From the NCBI RefSeq assembly GCF_900013425.1, contig NZ_FBXK01000005.1, positions 2,542,001 through 2,606,000 on the forward strand: a DNA stretch of 64,000 bases, given 5' to 3'. This DNA is from Sphingobium sp. Z007. Lineage in GTDB: Bacteria > Pseudomonadota > Alphaproteobacteria > Sphingomonadales > Sphingomonadaceae. The notes under the pieces were generated by a model that was not told the DNA's origin, did not search any database, and worked only from the letters and a program-made list of their open reading frames with translations. Position 1 is the first letter of the stretch, and the number at the start of each line of letters is the position of its first letter. Below, piece after piece: positions 48,383 through 56,847 of the stretch. Position numbers and translations under genes: made by a program.

Positions 48383-48409
48383 AAAAAGAGCGGCCCTTTG
48401 CAGGACCGC
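48383..48409 (-). terminator. Rho-independent terminator of the outer-membrane barrel gene
   Basis: On the minus strand GCGGTCC/GGGCCGC form a 7-bp stem (central T-G pair) with a 6-base loop followed by TCTTTTT, 28 bp past the barrel stop. Confidence 0.8.
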
Positions 48410-48436
48410 CCTTTCCCTGATTCCGATCGAGAGGGA

Positions 48437-48946
48437 TCAGAAACGGAAGCCGATGCCGACAACCGCGGCGTCGCGGCCGCCGATGTTCTGCTCATATTCG
48501 GTGCGCTGATATTCAGCCGAGATGTAGGTGTTCGGGGTTGCCGCGAACTCCAGGCCGCCACCGTAGCGCACGCCTTCCAGGCCAACGCCGTCGCCGTCGA
48601 TTTCGAAGCGGGTCGAGGTGTAGCCGACCTTGCCGAACGCCAGGACGCGCGGGGTCACGACGTAACCGGCGCGCAGCGAGGCGGTGATGTCACGGCTGAC
48701 GTCCAGGTCGCTGTCGTCGACCGTGGTGTCGCCCAGGCTGACTTCCACGCCGCCGACGATGTTGGGCGCGAGCGCCAGGTCGTAACCGGCGTTGACCCCG
48801 TACGAGAAGCCTTCTTCGCCGCCCAGCTTGTCATAACCCAGCGTCACGCCCGCGCGCGGCCCGGTGAAGGGCGCTGCGTCCTGAGCGAAAGCAGGAGCCG
48901 AAACAAAAGTGGCAGCAGCAAGGGCTGCGAAAATCACAGTCTTCAT
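48437..48946 (-). CDS. Small outer-membrane beta-barrel protein
   Basis: 169 aa. Signal peptide to AFAQ (22), then alternating beta strands (GPRAGVTLGYDK, GFSYGVNAGYDLAL, GGVEVSLGDTTV, ITASLRAGYVVTP) and a C-terminal Phe signature (AAVVGIGFRF) for BAM insertion. It resembles the OmpA-like/Opacity eight-stranded group (Omp25-like). Role may be structural. Translation starts behind a modest AGGAC. Confidence 0.88.
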   Translation of the reverse strand: MKTVIFAALAAATFVSAPAFAQDAAPFTGPRAGVTLGYDKLGGEEGFSYGVNAGYDLALAPNIVGGVEVSLGDTTVDDSDLDVSRDITASLRAGYVVTPRVLAFGKVGYTSTRFEIDGDGVGLEGVRYGGGLEFAATPNTYISAEYQRTEYEQNIGGRDAAVVGIGFRF

Positions 48947-49316
48947 AAAGTCCTCATTTATTATCTAGTCACCGTGATTGAGACATTAATCCGGTGTTCA
49001 GGTTCGATGCCAAGCAATCATGAACTTATTCTCACGACAACTCTTGCGACTCTTCTCTCCATTATCGGGAGATCAAGAACATGATCTGCATCATGATCAC
49101 GCAGCCGCCATCTAGGTTCGGAAGATTGCGTTGCAAAGGGGGTCTGACTTTATTTCAATTCATTTCAAGGCTTGTGTTGCAAAAGTGTGACAACGGGCAT
49201 CCCGGCCGTTCGGCGGGTAAGGCGCCGCTTGGGCGCAGCTTAGGCGCAGCCTGTAACCTGACCGGGCGCTCAACCGAATATTGGACTATTGCGCCAGATG
49301 GGATAGGATCATCCCC
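48947..49316. other. 370-bp divergent intergenic region without a gene
   Basis: Between the barrel gene and the cytochrome b gene. It should hold both promoters; an AT-richer stretch at 48950-49060 precedes the barrel gene. No open frame with a start signal, and no clear operator or RNA element, was seen. Confidence 0.5.
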
Positions 49317-50036
49317 ATGGACAGCCCGACCCCCATGGTAGCTGGCGACGTCAAACGCCATCGCCTGTCCACCCGGATTTGGCATTGGGCCAATGCGCTG
49401 CTGCTCTACATCCTGTTCACCAGCGGCCTTGGCATCTTCAACGCCCATCCTCGCCTCTATTGGGGGCAATATGGCGCAAATCTGGATCATGCCTGGCTGA
49501 CGCTGGAGCGCTTTCCCGGATGGATCACTCTGCCTGGCCATTATAGCCTGGCTCTGTCGCGCCACTGGCATCTGGCCGCCGCACCACTCTTCGCCTTTGC
49601 GCTGCTTGCCTATATGCTCTGGAGCCTCATAAACCGGCACATCGCCCGCGACCTGGCCTTCCGTCGCGGCGAACTGGCCCCGCGCCATGTTTGGCAGGAC
49701 ATCAAGGATCACGCGCGGCTGCGCTTTCCCACCGGCCAGGCGGCGCTACGCTATAATGTGTTGCAAAAGGCGAGCTATATCGGCGTCATCTTCGTCGCGC
49801 TACCGATCGTCATCCTGACCGGCCTGACCATGTCGCCGGGCATGAATGCGGCCTGGCCCTGGCTGGTCGACCTGTTCGGCGGGCGGCAATCGGCCCGTTC
49901 GATCCATTTCATCGCCGCCTTCGCGCTCCTCGCCTTCTTCCTGGTCCATATTTTGATGGTCCTTCTCGCCGGGCCGCTCAACGAGGTGCGATCGATGATC
50001 ACCGGCCGCTATCGGGTGCCGGAGGAACGGCCATGA
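49317..50036 (+). CDS. Cytochrome b561-type membrane protein, partner of a molybdoenzyme
   Basis: 239 aa. About five hydrophobic segments; haem-ligand candidates are the His in RIWHWANALL (~23), SRHWHLAAAP (~92), SIHFIAAFALL (~200) and FFLVHILMVL (~213). Pattern matches the di-haem Ni/Fe-hydrogenase/b561 family. The end overlaps the next gene (ATGA), so it probably supplies the electron path between quinone pool and the molybdopterin protein, as YedZ/MsrQ does for YedY/MsrP, though it is a different fold. Confidence 0.88.
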   Translation: MDSPTPMVAGDVKRHRLSTRIWHWANALLLYILFTSGLGIFNAHPRLYWGQYGANLDHAWLTLERFPGWITLPGHYSLALSRHWHLAAAPLFAFALLAYMLWSLINRHIARDLAFRRGELAPRHVWQDIKDHARLRFPTGQAALRYNVLQKASYIGVIFVALPIVILTGLTMSPGMNAAWPWLVDLFGGRQSARSIHFIAAFALLAFFLVHILMVLLAGPLNEVRSMITGRYRVPEERP

Positions 50037-50779
50037 TCCTGACCCGCCGCACCCTGCTGCTGGGCGCGACCGCCACGCTGGCGGGCTGCGACCGACTGGC
50101 GCGCAACGAGAGTTTTCGCGAGACGCTCTTCTCCGCCGAGAATTTCCATAAATGGGCGCAGCGCGGCCTGATGGCGCCCGACGCGCTGGCGCGCGAGTTC
50201 CGGCCCGACCAGATTTCCCCGGTCTTCCGCGCCAACGGCACCGCCAATCCCAATACGCCTGCCTATAAGGCGTTGTGGCGCAATGGCTTTGCCGACTGGC
50301 GACTGAGCGTCACCGGCCTCGTATCGCGCGAACTGTCTCTGTCGCTGTCGCAATTGCGAACATTGCCCCATCGCGAGCAGATCACCCGCCATGATTGCGT
50401 CGAAGGGTGGAGCGCGATCGGCAAGTGGCGCGGGGTGCCGCTCAAGACAATCCTCGACGGCGCGGGGCTGCGTAGCGACGCGCGCTATATCGTCTTCCGC
50501 TGCGCCGACGACATGGGCGGCGGGCGGCCCTATTATGAAAGCATCGACCTGGCCGATGCCTTCCATCCCCAGACCATCCTCGCCTTCGCCCTTAACGACC
50601 GGCCGCTGTCGGTCGCCAATGGCGCGCCGCTGCGGCTGCGGGTCGAACGGCAGCTGGGCTATAAGCAGGCCAAATATCTGATGGGCATCGAAGCGGTCGA
50701 CACCCTCGCCGCAATCGGCAAGGGCAAGGGCGGTTTCTGGGAGGACCGTGCCGATTATGATTGGTATGCAGGCATTTGA
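50033..50779 (+). CDS. Sulfite-oxidase-family molybdopterin protein, exported
   Basis: 248 aa. The N-terminus TRRTLLLGATATLAGC has a Tat-like twin Arg and a lipobox (LAGC), so probably a folded, lipid-anchored periplasmic protein. The molybdenum Cys is in RHDCVEGWSAIGKWRGVPL; GGRPYYESIDLADAFHPQTILAFALNDRPL and GAPLRLRVERQLGYKQAKYLMGIE are typical of the catalytic domain. Oxidase or reductase direction is unknown. Coupled to the cytochrome b gene. Confidence 0.9.
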   Translation: MILTRRTLLLGATATLAGCDRLARNESFRETLFSAENFHKWAQRGLMAPDALAREFRPDQISPVFRANGTANPNTPAYKALWRNGFADWRLSVTGLVSRELSLSLSQLRTLPHREQITRHDCVEGWSAIGKWRGVPLKTILDGAGLRSDARYIVFRCADDMGGGRPYYESIDLADAFHPQTILAFALNDRPLSVANGAPLRLRVERQLGYKQAKYLMGIEAVDTLAAIGKGKGGFWEDRADYDWYAGI

Positions 50780-50810
50780 CGTCTGCGTAACGCCATGACA
50801 AGGTCGCGGC

Positions 50811-52053
50811 ATGAAGCTGTTTGAATTGGTTCTCAAGCGGTTGGTCACACGCGGTCGCCTGACCGTTCATTACGCCAACGGCAAAATACTCACCGTGGGT
50901 CAGCCCGACCCTGCCTTCCCCGACCTCGCGCTGCGATTCAAGGACGGCCGGGTGCCCTTCGACATCGTTAAAGATCCGCGGCTGGGCATGGCGGAGGCCT
51001 GGATCGACGGACGCGTGACGATCGAGGGCGGCGGCATCATGGAATTCCTGTCCATGATCCGCGCCAACAATCCCTGGGAACAGGGCAAGTCGATCGAGAG
51101 CAAGAGCCTGCTCAAGCGCAGCGTTGGCAGCGTGCGGCAAAAGCTGTGGCGCGCCAATCACAAGGCCCGGTCCAAGGCCAACGTAGCCCATCATTACGAC
51201 TTATCGGGCGCGCTCTACGCCCTGTTCCTCGACCGCGACCGCCAATATAGCTGCGCCTATTATCCCGATGCCGCCAATGAGGCGGGCATCAGCCTGGAGC
51301 AGGCGCAGGAGGACAAGAAGGCGCATATCGCCGCCAAGCTGCACCTGAAACCGGGCATGAAGGTGCTGGATATCGGGTGCGGCTGGGGCGGCATGGCGCT
51401 GTATCTGCACCGCACCTGCGGCGTCGATGTGACCGGCATCACTTTGTCGGAAGAACAGTTGAAGGTCGCGCGCCAGCGCGCCGCCGATGCTGGCGTCGCC
51501 GACCATGTCTGCTTCGAACTGATCGACTATCGCGACATGACGGGGCCGTTCGACCGGATCGTGTCGGTGGGCATGTTCGAACATGTCGGCACCGCCCATT
51601 ATCGCACCTTTTTCGATACATGCCGCAACCTGCTGACCCCGGACGGGGGTGATGCTGGTCCACACGATCGGCCGTATGGGCGGACCGGGCGTGACTGACG
51701 CCTTCACCCAGAAATATATCTTCCCTGGCGGCTACATCCCGGCCCTGTCGGAAATGATTGCGGGCAGCGAAGGCACGCGGTTGATGGTGACCGACGTGGA
51801 GGTGCTGCGCATCCATTATGGCCTGACCATCCGCGCATGGTACAAACGCGCCATGGCACACAAGGCGGATATCATCGCCCTCTATGACGAGCGTTTCTTC
51901 CGCCTGTGGACCTTCTACCTGGCAGGCGCGGCGACCGTGTTCGAACATGGCGGCATGGTGAATTTCCAGGTCCAATATAGCCGCGATCGGCGCGCCTTGC
52001 CGATCACCCGCGACTATATGCAGGAATCGGAGGCGGCGCTGCGCGGGCGATAA
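50811..52053 (+). pseudogene. cfa: Cyclopropane-fatty-acyl-phospholipid synthase, frameshifted
   Basis: Would methylenate unsaturated phospholipid acyl chains with SAM. Part 1 (50811-51644) has the N-terminal domain, HYDLSGALYALFLD and the SAM motif VLDIGCGWGGMALYL, then FEHVGTAHY and LLTPDG. There a run of five G at 51645-51649 shifts the frame: translation continues in a wrong frame to a stop at 51698. With four G the reading becomes LLTPDGVMLVHTIGRMG and continues through PGGYIPALSEM, TDVEVLRIHYGLTIRAWY and ATVFEHGGMVNFQVQYS to 52053 (about 413 aa). Either a real mutation, phase variation, or a sequencing error in a homopolymer. Confidence 0.9.
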
Positions 52054-52105
52054 AAAGCCTGAACGATCGCTGACATCGCCATTCGAGGCTGGTTCAGTCG
52101 GCGCG

Positions 52106-52171
52106 ATGCATTCTCCTCCCCATGTTCCCTCCCCTGACGGGCGGGAACTGTGAGGAGAGAGAATCATGCAT
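52106..52171 (+). promoter_or_regulatory. Leader hairpin that buries the ribosome site and start codon of the 52166 gene
   Basis: In the leader RNA, TCTCCTC (52112-52118) pairs with GAGGAGA (52152-52158), which is the ribosome binding site. GTTCCC (52124-52129) pairs with GGGAAC (52143-52148), and CCC (52132-52134) with GGG (52139-52141). The outer ATGCAT (52106-52111) is complementary to the start-codon ATGCAT (52166-52171) with a 7-base bulge. Access to start signals would need the stem opened, as in RNA thermometers. Pairing was read by eye; no energy was computed. Confidence 0.5.
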
Positions 52172-52477
52172 CTGTTCTGGAAGGGCGCGGCCGCGTTGAG
52201 CCTTGCCATCACCGGCCTTGGCGCAATAGCGGCCCCGGCCCAGGCGCAATATTATGGCGGTTCCGGCTGGCGCGGCGACCGCGACGGGCGCTGGGACAAT
52301 CGCCGTTATGACAACAGGCGCTGGGCCGATCGCCGCCACTGGCGCGGCGACCGGCGCGACTGGCGCGGGCCTCGCGGCCATTATCGCGCCGCCTATCGCC
52401 ACCGCGCCCGTTGCTGGACGGAATGGCGTTACGACCATTATCGTGACCGCAACGTGCGCGTGCGCATCTGCCGCTAA
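52166..52477 (+). CDS. Small secreted Arg/Trp/Tyr-rich protein
   Basis: 103 aa. Signal peptide to PAQAQ (about 27), then a very basic mature part full of Arg, Trp, Tyr and Asp (WRGDRDGRWDNRRYDNRRWADRR) that ends with two Cys (RARCWTEW, VRICR). It looks like the linker part of the RcnB-like proteins at 29226 and 31162 without their folded end. GAGGAG precedes ATG 52166 but sits in a hairpin. Unknown function, probably periplasmic or envelope. Confidence 0.8.
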   Translation: MHLFWKGAAALSLAITGLGAIAAPAQAQYYGGSGWRGDRDGRWDNRRYDNRRWADRRHWRGDRRDWRGPRGHYRAAYRHRARCWTEWRYDHYRDRNVRVRICR

Positions 52478-52498
52478 GGCAGACGGCTATATTTTACC

Positions 52499-52535
52499 CG
52501 CAACCCGCCCCGATTGAACCTTGGGGCGGGTTGCG
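52499..52535. terminator. 13-bp perfect hairpin after the small secreted protein gene
   Basis: CGCAACCCGCCCC pairs exactly with GGGGCGGGTTGCG around an 11-base loop, 22 bp past the stop. No T-run follows on the plus strand; on the minus strand the stem is followed by GGTAAAAT. Confidence 0.5.
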
Positions 52536-52549
52536 GCATTGGGGACGGC

Positions 52550-52972
52550 ATGACCGATCCCATGCCCGTGATTCAAAGCCTGTTGTCGGGCCTTCCCATC
52601 CTGCTGCTGCACCTGGGCAGCGCGACGCTGGTCTGGCTGGCGGCGCTGGGCCTCTATATGTGGATCACCCCGCATGACGAATTTGCGCTGATCCGTGGCG
52701 GCAACGAAGCGGCTGCGATTTCGCTGGGCGGGGCGGCGATTGGCCTCGCCGTGCCCTTGGGTTTCTGCCTCGCCGGGTCGGTCAATGTCTGGGACATCCT
52801 CATCTGGGGCAGCGTGACCTTGGTGCTGCAACTCGTCGCGTTCCGCCTGGTCGATTTCCTGCTCGGCACGCTGTCGGCACGGATCGAGGCGAATGAGCGA
52901 TCGGCGGCGATCTTCCTGGCGATGATGAAGGCCGCCATCGCCTGCCTCACCGCCGCCGCGATCGCGGGCTGA
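52550..52972 (+). CDS. DUF350 membrane protein
   Basis: 140 aa. Four hydrophobic segments with the DUF350 pattern: LHLGSATLVWLAALGLYMWITPHDEFALIRGGNEAAAISLGGAAIGLAVPLG, then DILIWGSVTLVLQLVAFRLVDFLL. The NEAAAISLGG motif is characteristic. Function of the family is unproven. ATG follows GGGGACGG; it ends 4 bp before the protease gene, so the two are one operon. Confidence 0.9.
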   Translation: MTDPMPVIQSLLSGLPILLLHLGSATLVWLAALGLYMWITPHDEFALIRGGNEAAAISLGGAAIGLAVPLGFCLAGSVNVWDILIWGSVTLVLQLVAFRLVDFLLGTLSARIEANERSAAIFLAMMKAAIACLTAAAIAG

Positions 52973-52976
52973 GGCG

Positions 52977-53810
52977 ATGGCGAAGCGCGGCTGCGGTTGC
53001 CTGCCCTTCGCTCTGGGCGGCCTGCTTCTGATCGCTTGGTTCGGGCAGGACGTGACCGTCCCACCGCTGACGGTTGAACAATTCGATCCCCGATCACCGC
53101 GCCGGCCACTGCCTGGCTGGAGCGACGAGCAGTTCGTGATCGAGGATAATCCCAATGGACCCGCCGATTCCATGGGCACCGCCTTCGCCGTCGACCGGGA
53201 CGGCGCATGGCTGACGGCGCAGCATGTGACCCATGGCTGCGCGCGCGTAGGGCTAGAGGATGGCCGCTTCGCCCGGCCGGTGTCGCGCGTCATCGAAAGC
53301 CGCGAGGCGGACGCCGCGCTGGTGCCCGACAGCCTGCCTAGCGACGCCGCCTTGCCCCTGTCGCGCCGCATCCCACAACCGGGCACGCCGGGCTATCATA
53401 TGGGCTTTCCTGCGGGCGAGCCGACTCTCGTCATGTCCGAACTGATTGGCGAAGCAAGCGCGCGGCGCGGGCGCAGCGACCTGACCCAGCCGATCCTCGC
53501 CTGGGCCGAAAAGGGCCGCATCCCCGACGGCGACGGCACCTTGTCGGGCATCAGCGGCGGGCCGGTCTTTGCCGAGGACGGCCATGTCGTAGGCGTCAAC
53601 AGCGCCTCAACCGACCGGCGCGGCCGCATCCTGACCACCGCGCCCGACGCGGTCGCCCGGCTGACGGCGGCCAGCCGCGCGGTGGACGATCGGCCGGTGG
53701 CCTATCCCTTCGCGGGCCTTGCCGACGCGGAAAGCCGCTTCACCGCCTGGCTGGACGCGGGCGTCATTCGCCGCATCTTCTGCGACGTCGATGAAAAGCG
53801 CGGCGGTTGA
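52977..53810 (+). CDS. Membrane-anchored trypsin-like serine protease
   Basis: 277 aa. A Cys-containing start (MAKRGCGCLPF) and one helix (ALGGLLLIAWFG) anchor it; the rest is a trypsin-fold domain facing the periplasm. Catalytic residues: His in WLTAQHVTHGC (~83), Asp in SREADAALVPD (~116) and Ser in GTLSGISGGPVFAEDG (~193). No PDZ domain is present, unlike DegP/DegS. It follows DUF350 after 4 bp, suggesting a joint envelope role. Confidence 0.9.
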   Translation: MAKRGCGCLPFALGGLLLIAWFGQDVTVPPLTVEQFDPRSPRRPLPGWSDEQFVIEDNPNGPADSMGTAFAVDRDGAWLTAQHVTHGCARVGLEDGRFARPVSRVIESREADAALVPDSLPSDAALPLSRRIPQPGTPGYHMGFPAGEPTLVMSELIGEASARRGRSDLTQPILAWAEKGRIPDGDGTLSGISGGPVFAEDGHVVGVNSASTDRRGRILTTAPDAVARLTAASRAVDDRPVAYPFAGLADAESRFTAWLDAGVIRRIFCDVDEKRGG

Positions 53811-53864
53811 CGGCCGCACATCGCAGACGCTAGGCGCGAACAAACTTTCCAGGGATTTCTGACC

Positions 53865-54140
53865 ATGAGCGACACGCCCCCCGATCATCTGTCCACCAAC
53901 CCCAAAAGCCCCCATTTCGACATGGAGGTGCTCCAGCGCGGCATCGGCATCCGGTTCAAGGGCCGCGAGCGCAAGGATGTGGAAGAATATTCGATCTCAG
54001 AGGGCTGGATTCGCGTCGCCGCCGGCAAGAGCCGCGACCGTCACGGCAATCCGTTGACGATCAAGCTGACCGGCGAAGTCGAAGCTTGGTTCGAAAATCC
54101 GGCAGAGGATTCCGAGGATAAGCCGGCCGAAGCCGAATAA
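53865..54140 (+). CDS. DUF3297 family protein
   Basis: 91 aa, soluble. FDMEVLQRGIGIRFKGRERKDVEEYSISEGWIRVAAGKSRDRHGNPLTIKLTGEVEAWFE spans the whole DUF3297 family, with an acidic tail. Function unknown. Separate from the protease by 54 bp and closed by a strong terminator. Confidence 0.92.
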   Translation: MSDTPPDHLSTNPKSPHFDMEVLQRGIGIRFKGRERKDVEEYSISEGWIRVAAGKSRDRHGNPLTIKLTGEVEAWFENPAEDSEDKPAEAE

Positions 54141-54142
54141 GC

Positions 54143-54173
54143 AAAAAGGGGCGCCGGTGAGGGCGCCCTTTTT
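54143..54173. terminator. Bidirectional Rho-independent terminator
   Basis: AAAAAGGGGCGCC and GGCGCCCTTTTT pair over about 12 bp with a short loop. A and T runs on both flanks allow it to end both the DUF3297 transcript and the convergent CHAP gene. Confidence 0.92.
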
Positions 54174-54176
54174 CTA

Positions 54177-54929
54177 TCAGTGCATCACCGCATCGCGCCG
54201 GACATCGGCGATGATCGCGCTCAGCGTCCGTTGCGACGGCGCGGCGTCGGCATATTCGACGACGAAGGGATCGGCCTCCAACCGCGGTGCTGGCTTGTTC
54301 GGCCTGGACGCGGGCTTGGCCTGCGCCACCTGAATCGCCCGCGGGCTGACCATGACCGGCGTCACGCGCGGCTCCCGCAACATCCGTGGCAGCCCCTGTT
54401 CGTCCCACATGTCCGAATCGACCTTGGCGAAACGCACGCTCGCGCCCAGCACCGGGTCGGGGGTAAAATCATGCAGCTTCGCCTTGGCCGGATAGATGAA
54501 GCCATAGGTCGGGTTGGTCCGCGCGCCCATCTGGCCCGTCGGGCTGTGCCACACGCGCACCTGGCTCCAGTCGCCATCCGCTGACACGTCGATCGCCAGC
54601 ACATCTTCCTCGATCGCGCCGGGCACCGACCAGTTGGCATGGCGGATCAGCACGCGCCGATCGCCCAATATCTTGCTGACGACCGCGACATGACCCAGCA
54701 CCATAGGGCCATTGGGCCGGAAGGCGAGCACCGCGCCCTTTTTGGGCTTGGTACCGCGCTTATACTGGCTGGCCGCCTGGTCCCACCAGGTCAGCGCATC
54801 TCCCTTGATCGCCACGCCCGATACGATCCGGGCATAGGGCACACATTGCAGCACCGCCGACCCCCAGGAGGGCGCGGTTACCAGACCGGACAACAGCAAG
54901 GCCGCCGTCCAGCGTATCGTTCGAAACAT
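54177..54929 (-). CDS. Secreted CHAP-domain amidase-like protein (long paralogue)
   Basis: 250 aa with a signal peptide (to about 24). CHAP fold: catalytic Cys in AVLQCVPYARIVSGV (~29), His in VLGHVAVVSKI (~79) and a polar Asn/Trp in IRHANWSVPG. CHAP enzymes cut peptidoglycan amide bonds. Residues ~140-250 are an extra tail not present in its neighbour, with a basic Pro-rich part (KPASRPNKPAPR). It lies 127 bp after a shorter paralogue on the same strand. Confidence 0.9.
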   Translation of the reverse strand: MFRTIRWTAALLLSGLVTAPSWGSAVLQCVPYARIVSGVAIKGDALTWWDQAASQYKRGTKPKKGAVLAFRPNGPMVLGHVAVVSKILGDRRVLIRHANWSVPGAIEEDVLAIDVSADGDWSQVRVWHSPTGQMGARTNPTYGFIYPAKAKLHDFTPDPVLGASVRFAKVDSDMWDEQGLPRMLREPRVTPVMVSPRAIQVAQAKPASRPNKPAPRLEADPFVVEYADAAPSQRTLSAIIADVRRDAVMH

Positions 54930-55056
54930 CTATGCGATCCCGAAAACAAGAATCGCCCCACCGAGGATGACCCTAAGCCGCCAGAGTTTGAGAAGAGGTT
55001 AAGCGCAGGTCAGGGATAAAATGGGGATCAGCATCATGCCGATCCGGGCGCCGCGA

Positions 55057-55587
55057 TCAGAAGGCGGCGCGCACCGCAGCGCCGCCGGTCGTGTCGGCCG
55101 ATGCGATCTGGACGGGCTGGTCGACGCCCTTGGACGGCTGGGCATAGATGAAGCCGCGCGCCGGGTTGGAACGCAGGCCAAGGTCGCGGATCGGGCCGTA
55201 CCACACCTTGACGTCAGTCCAATCGTTATTGGCCGACACGTCGATGGCGCGCACATTGCGCTCGATGCCGCCGCGATAGGACCAGTTGGCGTGGGTCAGC
55301 AGCACTTCGCGACCGCTGACCACCTTGCTGACCATGGCGACATGGCCGACCGGCATCGAACGGCTGGCGGCAAAGGCCAGAACCGCGCCGACGCGGGGTT
55401 CGTGACCGCGGTCGTAACGACCCTCGGCCTGGCCCCACCAGGTATTGGCATTGCCGTGAATGTCGATGCCGGAAGCCTGCCGGGCGAAGGGGGCGCACTG
55501 GAGCGTGCCTGCGGTGGCGGGAACAGCGAACAGGGTCGAGAGCGCAAGAATAGACGCCGCGAAAAACGCGCGAAAACTAACGACCAT
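55057..55587 (-). CDS. Secreted CHAP-domain amidase-like protein (short paralogue)
   Basis: 176 aa with a signal peptide ending at about TAGTL (27). Cys in TLQCAPFARQASGIDIHG, His in PVGHVAMVSKVVSG and LLTHANWSYRGGIERNVRAIDVSANNDW align closely with the neighbour at 54177, so they arose by duplication. The tail is short (~40 residues). Probable peptidoglycan hydrolase; substrates unproven. Confidence 0.9.
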   Translation of the reverse strand: MVVSFRAFFAASILALSTLFAVPATAGTLQCAPFARQASGIDIHGNANTWWGQAEGRYDRGHEPRVGAVLAFAASRSMPVGHVAMVSKVVSGREVLLTHANWSYRGGIERNVRAIDVSANNDWTDVKVWYGPIRDLGLRSNPARGFIYAQPSKGVDQPVQIASADTTGGAAVRAAF

Positions 55588-55695
55588 GTGATTGCGACCC
55601 CGACTTATTTTGTAGGCTTGAAACCCGATGTCGGTCTTAGGGCAGACGCCGGACGGATGAACAAGCGCGGGGCGACGAGTCGTTTCGTCGATGCG

Positions 55696-56766
55696 TTATA
55701 TTGCGGAACGAAAAAGCTGGCCCGCCGTTACAGTCAATCGCGTCGCCTTATCCAGATCGTTGAAAAGACTGGATTCCGTGCCCGTCATCCACACTTGGCC
55801 GCCAGTTTCTCGCAATCGTTGGAACAGGGCGCTGCGGCGGGACGGGTCGAGATGCGCCGCGACTTCATCCAGCAGCAAGACGGGCGGCTGTCCGCGTGTC
55901 TCCGCCACCAGCGCGGCATGGGCGAGCAGCATCGAGAGCAGCAGCGCCTTCTGCTCGCCGGTCGAACAAAGCGCGGCAGGCTGATCCTTGGCGATGTGGG
56001 TGACGGCCAGGTCGTGGCGATGCGGGCCGGACAGCGTTCGCCCCGCCGCCGCATCGCGTCGCCGTTCGCGCCCCAGCCGATCCGCCAGCGCGTCGTCGCT
56101 CGCATCCTCGCCCTCGATCGCGATCCGCGGCCGGGCGAAGGGTTCGTCAGGCTGGTCCGCCAGCATCGCATTCAGCCGCGCCACCAGATCGACGCGCGCG
56201 TCGGCCAGCGCCGCGCCATGCTCACCCATCTGCGCCTCCAGCGCAGACAGCCAGGCCGGATCGGCCCGGCGCAGGTCGGTGAGCAGCCGGTTGCGCGCTC
56301 GCATCGCCGCGTCATAGCGGGCGCTGTGCATCGCATGGGCCGGATGCAGCGCCAGCGTCAGTCGGTCGAGGAAACGTCGTCGCCCGCCGGGACTGTCGAG
56401 GAACAGCCGGTCCATCGCCGGGGTGAGCCAGACGATCGCCAGATGATCGGCCAGCGCATTGGCGGAGGAGGCCACTCCGCCGATCCGCACCTGCCGGCGA
56501 TCCGGGCTGCCAGCCGCAACGCCGGTGCCCAGCACCACGCCGTCCACCTCCGCCGCGACGCCGAACCCCCCTGCCCCCTCCTGCCGCACCATCGCGGACA
56601 GAGGCGCGCCGCGCAGCCCGCGGCCAGGCGCCAGCATCGAAACCGCTTCCAATATATTGGTCTTGCCCGCGCCATTGTCGCCGGTCAGCAGGATGAAGCT
56701 GTGGTCGGGCAGGATCAGCGCATCCGCGTGATTGCGGAAATCGCTCAAGGTAAGGCGGCCGATCAT
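55696..56766 (-). CDS. recF: DNA replication and repair protein RecF
   Basis: SMC-like ATPase that loads RecA at gaps with RecO and RecR. 356 aa. Walker [28 protein letters not shown] (~27-53), signature-like [17 protein letters not shown] and Walker [18 protein letters not shown]. Standard length. It stands alone, not beside dnaN or gyrB. Confidence 0.96.
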   Translation of the reverse strand: MIGRLTLSDFRNHADALILPDHSFILLTGDNGAGKTNILEAVSMLAPGRGLRGAPLSAMVRQEGAGGFGVAAEVDGVVLGTGVAAGSPDRRQVRIGGVASSANALADHLAIVWLTPAMDRLFLDSPGGRRRFLDRLTLALHPAHAMHSARYDAAMRARNRLLTDLRRADPAWLSALEAQMGEHGAALADARVDLVARLNAMLADQPDEPFARPRIAIEGEDASDDALADRLGRERRRDAAAGRTLSGPHRHDLAVTHIAKDQPAALCSTGEQKALLLSMLLAHAALVAETRGQPPVLLLDEVAAHLDPSRRSALFQRLRETGGQVWMTGTESSLFNDLDKATRLTVTAGQLFRSAI

Positions 56767-56847
56767 TGCGTGGCTGTAGCGGGGACAGAGCGGAGGGGGA
56801 AGGGTGCGCCCAACATTGGCGCGCTCCCTCCGTTCTCATCGGCCAAT

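Noticed and set aside
48947..49280. Short open frames in the gap before the cytochrome gene
   Set aside because: No start signals, no codon bias and no recognisable product.
51649..52053. Separate 134-aa gene after the methyltransferase part
   Set aside because: Its sequence is the C-terminal third of cyclopropane-fatty-acid synthase and joins the first part exactly if one G is removed, so it is a frameshift fragment.
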